Source: Alligator mississippiensis (lineage: Eukaryota; Chordata; Crocodylia; Alligatoridae). From it: DNA of 64,000 nucleotides. The stretch covers positions 210,299,310-210,363,309 of the forward strand of contig NC_081827.1 of assembly GCF_030867095.1 (NCBI RefSeq), in the 5' to 3' direction. Every line of letters begins with the position of its first letter. The stretch's first letter is position 1. A program made the translations under genes and the position numbers. A model generated the notes under the pieces. The model had not been told where the DNA came from and did not search any database. It was given only the letters and a program-made list of their open reading frames with translations. Positions 32,424 to 52,500 of the stretch are shown here, piece after piece.

Positions 32424-34225
32424 CCTGGGCAAGTACTCAAAAGAGAATCAAGAGCAAGCAAGTTCATCTCCCCTGCTCTGACTGCTGACACCTGATGCAT
32501 TCTGTTTCTTCTGATTCCTGCAGAATTCTGTTTCTCACTTGTAATGCATAAGAAATGCTGGTTCTGCCTGTCTCTCACTCCCAAAAAACTATAGCTAATG
32601 ACCTTCTTTGAATGCTCACTCACGCCAACATCTATGTTAAATAACGTAACTTAAACCAGTAGAAGATACTTGTCATCAGCTATTTTTCCAGTTTGAACAA
32701 AACAAACAGGAGTTAAAAGATTCCTTCCCTCATTATATCCACGAACAATATCAGTGAAACAGCTGATAGTTGCCAGTGCCATATAGAAAATGTATGCATT
32801 CTAGTGGGATTATATTCTGTATTTTACCATGTTTTATGCATTTACTCTGGTGAGTCTTGACCGTTAGTTAAGATAGTTTCAATGAGTTTCTCCATTGATT
32901 TAATGGAGCCAGTCTTTCCTTCTACTGCCCTTCCACCATCTTCCTCTTCTAATCACTTTGTACACTTGCATAAAAATTAGGAACTTTTGCTCAACTGTTT
33001 ATTTATTAGCTTAGGTATTTTATTCCTCCCATAAACATGGAATCCTTTGCTTTTAATGACATAATTGCTGTGAATATGATTTATGTCAAAGGATTAGGAG
33101 CAGAAATTAGCAGCTGAACAAATAACAACAAAGATCCTGGTTTTATACAAATTAATCAAGTCTGAAAGAGACAAAACATGTGCAGAAACAAAAAAAGATG
33201 GAACTAATTTTAAACAATTTGTTATCCAGGGTGTTTTTTCCATTTGATGCATGTAACTCTGTAAAAAGAGAATGATTATCAGATTATTCATTCCTTCTGA
33301 GTATCAAGTCTTTCATTTTCAAAATCTGGAGGTAGTAAGCTACTTTGGAGAGTTGAAGCAGTGGGTATTTATGCAAATCAGGTCCAGAACATTTAACAAA
33401 GTATAAAAACTTTTAAACTAGATGCTCTGACTTTTAAATTTATCTAAAGAAAACTTATGGAATTTCTGAACATGATTTTAGAGTTTCTAAGGATTTAAAA
33501 AAATAATATTAACTTTCTTGCCAAATATTTCTTTCATGGATATAAGGTAAACAAATTCTTCTAAGACTCGGATATCTCCCTAAAAGTTTCAAATAGTGCT
33601 CTGCATTGTTTGTATCTTTTCGATATACAAAATGGAGTTTGAGAATCCATATTATCTGAAATATTTTGAAATGGCTAAAATAGAATCGATGTACAGAATA
33701 ACTACTGCCCTTTTAAAACTGCCAGACCAATACTAAATTATTTCCACTAGACTTTTAATCAACATTGCAACTGGGGGGGACCCACAAAATAACCTTTTAC
33801 TTAAGCAGAGTAGCCAAGTATGAAAATTTCCCTTCAAATCTTTTTTTTAAGGAATTTTTTCTTTGACATGAGAAACCAAATCCTTTTGCTGACAAACATG
33901 TAGTCTTTCTTGCACATCAGTCTGCAGCATGCATAGATGCAAACAATGTACTGCTGTGTGCTGTACAAACTGGCGTATTTTACCTTTTTTGATAACCAAA
34001 CAACCTGAAGTTTATAGTAATGTGGCTTAGTGTATGCCACAGATAAAATGGATGCTTTACTCTTGTGACATTACAACAGCTGAAAACAGATGTGTTAAAC
34101 TATTTCGGAAGAAATTTGGAATATATATGCATATATACACATACACTATATATATGGAAGCAGTGGTTATAACTGGCTTCTAAATGTTGCAGATTCTCAA
34201 TAAATCTGGAGTTGTTTTATCTGGT
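32424..34225 (+). other. GPR155: Probable GPR155 3' UTR
   Basis: This AT-rich sequence follows the stop with no recognised coding sequence or repeat. The right limit is set by the poly(A) signal candidate at 34199. The extent is inference. Confidence 0.45.
34199..34204 (+). promoter_or_regulatory. GPR155: Candidate poly(A) signal AATAAA for GPR155
   Basis: AATAAA is followed within 20-50 bp by GT-rich sequence (gttgttttatctgg, attttgttgt), the usual arrangement of a polyadenylation site. It is the best such site within 2 kb after the stop. Confidence 0.45.
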
Positions 34226-35982
34226 AGTTCTGAATATTTTGTTGTAAAATGTGATGGGATACCCCTGTAAGGTAAACACTGCACGAACTATTTCTGTCCT
34301 TTTGAGGGTCCTCTTATACTAGTGATTTGGCAATCCCAGTTTTTGCCCTTTGTTTTCACAATGGATTTTATCAGTGCATCTTTTTAATTGGCTGGAGGAC
34401 CTACTGTGAATTGATCTCTTTCAAATGGAGAATAACTGACATACCAGCTATGAAATATTTTGGGACTAAGCTCCTTTTGATTGGTTTTCTGCATTTGTTA
34501 AATAATCCACTTGATGACTTATGGCTAGTTTCTTGGAAGTGTGTTGTCAACCAAGCAGTCATCTTTTCCCTGCTTTTCCTTATCTAAAATGGTCCTGCTT
34601 TCCCCCCTTTTTATGATGCATCCAGTCTACCCCAGGTTTACATGCAAAATAATCAATCTCTGAGGAAAAAATTCCAAAACTCTCTAAGGAAAAAGCTCCT
34701 TATTACGTTGTTCTCTTTAATTGAAGTGGAAATCATCATCTTATTAATAAATGAGTTACAATATTGTGACCGTTGATACTATACCATCATCCAATTACAT
34801 AGTCTGCAATAGTTAATTAATTGATTTAATGAAACCGTAAATTAAATTCAAGATACTTATTTTATTTTTGAGCACACTCGGCACCACTAGAAAATGAGCA
34901 ATAGATTTTAGACAGCGTTTGAAAGCTGGTAAGCCCCCATGACAGGAAGGCAGGTACTTGCTTCCCTGTGGTGTGGAAGCCTTTAAAATAGCCTGAGTGC
35001 CCACTTCCCATTCATTCAGATGTTAGGGGACTTTTATTGTTAAAGAGCTGAAAGGATGTATTAGGCTCTTCTCTGTTTCAGGTTGATTAGCTTGGAATGA
35101 CAGGACTAATTTATAAACTGGAACCTATATGTCCAGAATACACTTCCACCAATTCAGTTGCTCCGTCCTGTGAAGCGCTGAGGTTTAACCTTTTTTTCCT
35201 GTAACTTATTGAAGAAACCATGGAAGAAACTTTTAATTCGCACATGCTTTCACAACAGTAGAACACACTAGGTAATGAGTTCCAGTGACCTATTTAAAGT
35301 CTCTCTCAACTGCCTGGTGTTCCTAACCTAAATGTGTGTTAAGGTTGCCTCCTAGAGGTCACTTAAACTTGCTTACCAATTTCTTTTAGTTCTTTCCTTT
35401 ATTTTTTTTCCTAAAATAATTCTTCCCAAGAACTCATCCAAAATAAATCCCATATGACAGCAAAAGGAGGTGACATCCATCACTTCACCCACCTACAGAC
35501 TGAAGCAGGCCAATTACAATGGTATATCACTTAGACCCAGAAAGGGAAAACAACATGGAAACTACAGGGGAATAGTTCAAGTGTAATTGCCCATGTTGGA
35601 ATCTGGGCTGACCTCCCTACTTATTACCATGCGATTATGATTAAGTGGTAAGGCAGTTCACTTTGTGGACCTGTTTCACCACTGTGTTACTCCTGTTTTA
35701 TGCTTGTATAACTCTATTGATTTCACAGGAGTTGCAAAAAACTGGAATATAGCAGCAGCAAAGCAAGTACTATAACAGATCTTACTTCACAATGCTGCCT
35801 AACACTGTCTAGGGGCAGAACTTGATTCACCACAGTAACCAATATATGTGTTTGTAGCATCTGTTTAAGGACTATTTTAGGAGGTGTAACAAAGTCAAAA
35901 TTCAAGATGGAATGACTGCTAAATGATTTGCTGTCAAATAAGACATACATTAGGAACTGAGAAGGAATGTGACAAATAACAC

Positions 35983-35988
35983 TTTATT
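35983..35988 (-). promoter_or_regulatory. SCRN3: Distal candidate poly(A) signal for SCRN3
   Basis: The - strand reads CAATAAAG followed by TGTTATTTGTCACATTCC, a textbook layout, but it is 4.7 kb after the stop and beyond a transposon. Nearer AATAAA sites exist at 39852-39857 and 39792-39797 on the - strand, and the choice cannot be made from sequence. Confidence 0.3.
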
Positions 35989-36206
35989 GAATCGTTCTTT
36001 TTCCATTTCATAAACATTCTCTGTATTACTGAATTCCTAAGAGATCTTGTTTTTTATTAGAAGAATATGATGGCAGCAGAGATGCAGAAGGACCATAGTT
36101 AACTCAAAAAAAAAGTTTTTATGGAAAACGTTTTATGTAATGTTGACAACACCTAGAATTGCTATAATTAAACAACAGGAATTTTCAGATTACTTTGTTC
36201 AGCAGC

Positions 36207-38340
36207 CAGTGCCGTCCCTAGGGGTGGACGAATCGGGGCGACCGCCCTGGGCCCAGCACTTTGGGGGATGCTGCCACTGCCAAGCACTGCCAGCTCCAGC
36301 TGGTGGCGGAAGCGAGGGGCTAACAGGGCTTAGCTCCCCCAAAGAAAGGGCAGCAGCCTGCATACGCTTAAGCTGTGCATGGGCTGCTGCAGTGGGGGGA
36401 GGAACAGGCACACTTGGCTACCCTGCACTTGCACGCAGCACTGCAGCTGTCCCAGCTGCATGCAGGCAGGTAAGTTTCTTTTAATCTTCTTTATCACCCT
36501 GGAGGGGTGGGCAGATTGAGACCCCCCACAGTGCACGGGGGAGTGGGGTAGGAGGAGGGTGAATCATTCACCCCCCTGCCCCCTTCCTGCTGCACAATGG
36601 GGATTGTCCCATGAAACAACCCAGCTGAGGCCCTGTAACAGGGGGCCTTCTCAGGGCCGATCTCTGTGGCCCGCCCACCTGTTCTTGGGCCAACCACCCG
36701 CCTTCTCGCCCACCACGCCTTGATGTTAATTGATTCATTAACAGATGTCAATTAAGCAGGAGGCTGCCCGTTTTAGTGCCCCGATGCCAGGGGGCGCTCT
36801 CTGCGGCTCCTTTCCTCCCCAATACCGCAGCCCAAGCCTCGCAGATGGCATCTTGATGTTCATACAATCACCGGCCCCCACGCTGGGCCCCATAATCGTT
36901 CTAACAGGACCCCTCCATGATCCCTCCAATCAGACGGCCTCTCCACCTTCATTCGGGCTTAGCCCCCTGAAACTATTTTCCCCTGTCAGGTGTGGTCTCC
37001 CCAGGACCTCTGGCTACTAGCCCTGGCCCACCTCCACGCCAGTCGGGACCCCAGGCCCCCAGCTCTTGGGCGTCCCTCGCAGTGGGCCTCTGGCCCTTTT
37101 GACTCTCCTGGTCCTCCTGGTCCCTCCAGCATGGGCCAGTCGAGGGTACTCTCTCATTCGGGTCAGGTCTCTAGCCCCTCAGTCTCTCCCAGGGCCCGCC
37201 CTCTGGGCCCCTCACAAACACTGGGGTTACCCACCCGGTGGTGGGGGCTAGGGGTTAAGGCGCCCCGACGCACCTTTCACCGGGGTAGTAACTGGCCTGG
37301 CATTTCCTGGAGGCTCCCGCACCACTGAGAGCCCCACCAGGCCACCCACTCCCAGCAGGGTGCAGTTTTAGGTCAGGACCAGGACCAGGAGCCTCCTTAC
37401 TATCCCCTACAGCTCCTCCCTTACCTCCAGATGATCTCAGCAGCCCTCCGGCCAGGTGGTGTTGTTGCCTGGCCTCCAGCAGCCAAACTGCCCTGTTTAT
37501 ATAGGCAGCCCTTGACTCCAAAATGGCTGCCCTCATCAGGTACCTGGTGGCTGCCAGCTCCAGGCCCTTAAAGTGGCAGGCACACAGTGCCCTGCCACAG
37601 GCCCCATTCACCATGACTGCTGGGTCATGGGACAGTCAGAGCCTGATGGATCCTCCAGGGATGCAGGTAGGCAGCTCCCGCTACTGCGTGCACTGCAGGG
37701 AGCCAAGGGGGGATGGGGGGAGTTCCACCCACCCCTCGGCTCCTCTGCACCGCACCCCTGGACAAGCCACTGGGCTCCAATTGTCCCACGACTCGCCTGG
37801 CTGGGCTGGGTCATGGGACAATTGGAGCTCAGTGGTGCCACTTCAAAAGTGGTGTGGTGCAGCACCATGTGCCTCGCTGCCCTGCCTGCCCAGCGGCGGG
37901 ACGCACATGGCAGCACCCACCGCTTTCAAAGCAGTGGCAGCAGGGAGGCATGGAGCCAAGGAATCCTCCGGCCTGGTGGTGCAGCTGAGGCCCCACTCCA
38001 GCCCCCAGCTCTGGGCCCCACTCCGGGCAGTGCATACCTGGGGTCAGGAGCCACCCGGGGTCAGGGCTGGGACTGCTCTGGCCAGGGCCGGGAGGCAGCC
38101 AAGGCCAGCCAGCGTGGCAACAGCCAGTGCGGGGCCGGGCAATGCCACTCCTCCGTGCCCTTTCTCCTTCCCCACAAACTTTTCCATGGGGGGGGTGAGC
38201 GCTTGCACATTCAGCCCCCACCTCCTCCCCCATTTTTTTTTTTTCTTCCTCCACCGATGCCGCTCCCCATCCCTGCCCTGCCCCAAGCCTTGCACAGGCT
38301 GGTATGTCCCAGGCCCTGCACACCCCTAGGGACAGCTCTA
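36207..38340. mobile_element. Large non-autonomous hAT element with GC-rich core
   Basis: It is flanked by TCAGCAGC (36199-36206) and TTAGCAGC (38341-38348), 7 of 8 identical. The left end CAGTGCCGTCCCTAGGGG and inverted right end TAGAGCTGTCCCTAGGGG share a clear terminal repeat. The 2.1-kb interior is GC-rich and contains self-complementary stretches such as ctccaattgtcccacgac near 37777 against gtcatgggacaattggag near 37810. Long open frames (over 260 codons on +) are low-complexity Pro/Gly/Ser products without homology. No transposase was recognised. Confidence 0.75.
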
Positions 38341-40651
38341 TTAGCAGCACTTTGCTAATTTAAACTTTTCTATGTTAATCCATTACACCCTAGGGAGATA
38401 CAGGAGTTCACAAACAAGAAAACTGGAATTAAATATATAAATCAGTAGTTTTCAGTGACAGAAGCAGCATCTAATGTGAAACTGACCCAATTTCATGTTC
38501 CCTGTCTCTTTGTTGATTTTTTTCCCCCGTTTATCTGTATACAATACCTTGTAAGTAACCTTAAAATACAAAGGTACTGGAAGGAGATAGTCATATCAAA
38601 AGTAACTGAGGTCTATATAAGCTTTTTCGTATAATAACAACACTGATGCTTCTTCATACAAGTGTAGAACTTGGGAAGTCATTGGATATATAAAGACACC
38701 AAAGAGGATAGCAGAGGTAAGAAGATGCATACAAGTATGCCATTCTGCTAATATAACCAGTGTGTGATTAAATATAAATAAATAGGTAGAACAAATGGCC
38801 TTATTTCTAGGGCCTTGTATACATTCTAAATCTGCTGTAGCCATTATGGAAAGAGAAGCATCCACATTAACTGTTCTAAGGCTTTATGGAACATTTACCA
38901 TGGCCTAATCTTGGTTACAATTTTAGACCTTCTACTGAATATAATAAAAGTATGCTAACCGTCACTTCCAAATCCATGAAAGGGTTCACTTGCCTGAGAA
39001 TGGCTCGAGACGCCCTTCATAGGAGATGGTTTTCATATTAGCTGTAGGGTGCCATGGTTTCCTGTTTGAAGTTTTCATAGCTTTGCTAGCAGGTACTCTC
39101 TCTGTATCAGGGACTAGATTTTTTTGTTTGTTTTACAGTTTTTCACATTTTCACTACACAAAAAATACACAAAATAATCAGATGTCAATATGTCTCAATA
39201 CAATGTTAACTTGTATGAAGCTTCCCAACCCAAATATCACTTGGCTTCTGTCTATCTCTGATTAACTATAAGGTTTTTCCCTAGGGAAAAATTTGAGTTT
39301 GTTTAAAAAAAAGTTTTTAAAGATCATCAAACCACTTTTTGTACAAAAGGTATCTCTTCTGCATTCTGTGATACTCATTTACAGTCAATAACATCTCAAA
39401 TTATTTTTATATACTCTGTTCTTCAGATTCTTGTTTACCACAGATATTTAGATCATATCCTAAATTCATCATTACCTTACAAAAGGATCAAAGAGAAAGA
39501 GTGGAGAAGGAGCAAGGCATAATTAGACTGGTAACTTTGGCAAGATAAATTATAGATTAAAACTGTGACACTTAATGTAAAGTGGAAAAGTTTAGAAAGT
39601 TCATTTTTAAACTGCCATGGTATTGCTTTCTACCTTTAAATACCTGGCACTAGTTTTCATTGTACTTGTGTGTTTAAACGTGTAAAAATTCATTACTCTT
39701 TACAAAACAATCCAGAGTTGTATTCTAAAGTGCATTAGCAGAATTAATTGAAGCACACAACTCTGAAAACAGTACATGAAATCGAAGATAATTTATTTTT
39801 CAATGCGAGGGCTAGCAAATCAAAACATAGGGGAAATGCCAACATTAATGTTTTATTATAACTGGCAGGATATTTTGTACCCCTAGAATACCAGCCACTT
39901 ACTAAATATATTATCTATCAAATTTCAAAACACCTTATTGTAGAGATGGGTTAAAACAACTTACCTAAGGGATACTCTTTGCATTTTTTGTTAAAAGATG
40001 CATTTGTTATTTATAATCGCAAAACTGGCAACATGACTGTTACCCATATGTCCTATTAGAGGAGGATTTATCTTTAGTCCATTCAGATATACACTAGCTA
40101 TATAAACTTAATGATAGCTAAGATATTTTGGTGTAGAGTGGTAATTGCACAATTGAAAGTTTAATTAGGTTAAATGATTCACTTGTGTTATGCAAAATCT
40201 CAAAAGGAAACTGATACATATTGGTAATGTGTGCATTAGAAGGAGTCCTCAGACTTAGCTGTTTTAATAGAGAGGCAATGAAATCCTGTTCCTAAGGTCC
40301 ACATGAGTACTGAGTCGTCTTAAAAAAATCTGCATGCGCAGAAAACGTTGTCCAAATTAGAACTGTATACAGAATGAAGATCTCCATCTTAATAGTTCTA
40401 GTAGTAAAGTTAGTTGTCTCCATTTAGTGCTCCCTCAGCTGTCAACCTACAACCATGTGTCATTTACATGCAAACCTATTCCCTACTTTTGAAAGACTTT
40501 TTAGTCTGTTCCTTCAAACCTAAAGCTCCTTTACAATGTGTGCAAAATACATAACTCTTAATAGGAACTGGCTTTTGAAAAGTAAGATTTAATCCACAGA
40601 GCCTACAAAGGCTGATTGCTGATTGAATTTCGCTGCATTTGAGTTGTACCC

Positions 40652-49485
<8,834 letters not shown>

Positions 49486-49557
49486 ATGGGGAAGTCGTTC
49501 GCCAACTTCATGTGCAAGAAGGATTTTCACCCAGCCTCCAAGTCCAACATCAAGAAG
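49486..49557 (+). CDS. CIR1: CIR1 exon 1
   Basis: ATG at 49486 in the context gccatcATGG, then 24 codons [20 protein letters not shown] plus NIKK, identical to human. The donor GTGAGG is phase 0. Confidence 0.97.
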
Positions 49558-52500
49558 GTGAGGACGGCGCGGGCGGACACTCCCCGCCCCGGCATGGGCC
49601 CCACCTCGCCAGAGGCCCCCCGGACAGGACCGACGGGTCCCTCTGCCTCCCTGGGCCCCCCTACCCGCTTGCCAGAGTGTGACCCCCCCTGGACCCCTCC
49701 CCCCACACGGGCACCCGAGGGGCAAGGGGAGGCTGATCTGGCCTGGCCCCCCAGGAGGAACCGCCCCCCCACCCCTCGCTAGCTGTTCCTGGGGCCATAA
49801 CCCCCTTTCTAGCAGCCTGAGCTTGCCCTGGTGGGGAGGGTGCGGGTCGTGGCCTGTCCCCCTTCCAGGGGCATGCACAGGCCTGAGTGAACCTGAGCTG
49901 TGGAGTCGTCCTGGCTGTGGAAGGCCCCACCCAGCCTGTAGCATTTCTGGATGCAGCAGACAATAATAACACTGAGACGAGATGTGGCGGTGGCAGGGGG
50001 ACACTTCTCAGCAGGAGAGCTGGGGTCAGACCAGGAGAGCAGCCAGGTTGGGGAGGTGGGAAGAGACTCTGGGGCTTGCAAGAAGGTTTATTCAAAGAAT
50101 TGTGATTCCTTCGTGACTCCCTAAGCAAGCCCATTTATCAGCATCGGCGAGCTCCTCAGCTTTGTTTTCCGTTGGCAAAGCAAATCTAAAAAATGGCAAA
50201 TTTTCTAGCACAACAGCTCCATGGACATGCTATTGCTGGATGTTGCACCCATTGACATACCTATGTTTGTAGGTTACAGGTTTCAGCCTGTACTGAGAGG
50301 TCCAAATCATAGTGTGGGCACTGTAAGTAATAGATAGCACCTTATAAAAGACCAGAAGTGGGGAAATTGTATTTTCTAACTTTTCAAGATGGAGGTTACT
50401 AGATTAGTGCAGGAAGGATGTCCTTTTTATTTTAATACTTTAACACAGTTATCCAACCTATCACAGACCAGTAACACTTCAAGCTTCTGCCCGAGACAGA
50501 TTTTTCACATGGATCATATCTACGTAGAAAATTATGCCTGGTTCAGTTAAAATGCAGTAGTACAGTTCCAGAAGAACTTCATGTTTATGTGCTCTTATTC
50601 TAAAGCAAGTGCCATTTTTCCGTTATAACTTAATACACAAGCATCCCCACGCTTGGTTATTAAGAATACCTATTCCTGAATAGCTGTTTTGCAATAACTC
50701 CAACGTGGACAGACATAACTGTTAGTTTCTTGTGGAATTATGCCAGTATAAGTTGTTACAATGGAATTGTTATTGTCCACATGCTCCTATAGTTGGGGTC
50801 AAGCCTCTGTAACTTCAGTCCATTTTTTAGTATGATTTCTGTATTTTTTCAACAAGTGACTCTGACATGACTGACTGCATCTTCACTGAGGCATAATATA
50901 TAATGTAAGGAAAGTGGTCAGTATTTTTGTGAGAGATTAAATTTGCACATAAAAATTAACATATGATGAATATATTATATGTGAAATTAACAGCCCAAAG
51001 AATAGCATCTAATACCTATATTAAATGAGACTACTGTATGCTAAAATTTACAATCACAAGATAAGAAATTACACTGGTTAAATAAAAAGGTTAACCCTGC
51101 AACAGGTTCATTGGCTGAAATGAATACAAGAAAAATGTCTGCTTAGTAGGGGTGTGCAAAATGGGCCATATTCAATTTGGATTTGGATTCAGCCCAAATT
51201 GGGGACAGTGATTCGATTAGTTGATTCGGATGACTGTCCCCAATTCGATTCGGCCGAATCTGAATCTGAAGATTCAATGCTGATTCAGAGAACCACCGAT
51301 CGGCCATAGACACAGGTTTAAATGTTTTTTCTACATACCTTGAGATACCAGGTGTGGCTCATAAACGCTGTGATCCTGGGGCGGATGGAGCATCCCACAG
51401 GAGCGTGGGGGGCTCCTCAGTGTTCTCGGCGGCATACCCAGAAGTGGACCATAAGTACTTCCAGTCCACTTTTGGGTCCACCAGGGAGTGCACAGAGGGG
51501 GCCCTTCAGCTAGGCAATCAACCACAAGGGGGATCCCAGGTGCCGCCTCAGTCCCCAGGAGGCATCAGTCACTGAGCTGGGTGGACAAGAGGGGAGCCTC
51601 CCAGCGCACTCCCTGGCAGACCCAGAAGTGGAAGTGCTTCTGGTCCGCTTCTGGGTCTTCTGCCAAGCATGGTGGGGACCCCCTGTACTCCTGTGAGACG
51701 CTCCATCCGTCCCAGCATCTCAGCATTCACGAGCTGCCTTGTACCTTGAGGTATATAGAAAAAACATTTAAAGCTGTATCTATGTCCAAGTCTCTGAATC
51801 ACTCCAAATCAATTTGGTGGGTTCTGATTTGATTCGGAGAGATTAAAGTGTTTCCTGATTCAGATTCAGAAATTTGGCCACCAAATCGGGCCATATCTCC
51901 ACCAAATCGAATCAGGGACCAAAGCTTCGCATAGCCCTACTGCTTAGGGCAAGGTGGAGGCAATGATTTCGGGCAGAGGGCCGCTTAATGAGGTTTGGCA
52001 AGCTGTCAAGGGCTGCATGAGTAAGCTTGCACCTTGTCAGGTGCCCTGCCTCCTGGCTGCCATCTTGAGACTAGAAGCCCCACCCCTGGTATTTGCAACC
52101 AGAAGTTTCTCCCCTTCCCCCCCAAATACTCCTTTTGGGAGGGGGCAGGGCTGCCATCTTAGAACAAGAAAAAATCAAATCATACACTAGAAGTCAAACA
52201 CCTACTATAACGTTGTTACAAAAAATATTTTTGTCATGATTTGTATTTGTGTACTGTATAAGAAGTGATTGCATAATAACTGAAAAATAAATTCTTAGTC
52301 TTTTATATTATGTGGAGGGGTGTGGTTGGGGGTGTGTGTGGTCAGGGGCAGGTGGGTGTGTGGGTGGGGAGAGTGTGGGGGTGTTTATGGTGGGTATGGG
52401 GGGACTTTGTAAGGGGGTGTGGCTGTGTGGGGGGCATAGGGTATGTTGGGTGGTTGGGTGGCATTTGTGGGTGTGTAACTGGAACACACTGTCCTCTCCT

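Larger units (their letters stand above)
34226..40651. other. Tail-to-tail region between GPR155 and SCRN3
   Basis: It contains an old repeat near 35655-35760 (tgtataactctattgatttc, then acaggagttgc) and the hAT element 36207-38340. The part 38349-40651 is AT-rich and may be SCRN3 3' UTR. No gene was recognised. Confidence 0.7.

Noticed and set aside
37523-38358. Two overlapping + strand open frames of 268 and 261 codons
   Set aside because: They lie entirely in the GC-rich core of a hAT element, in more than one frame at once, with low-complexity products and no recognised domain.
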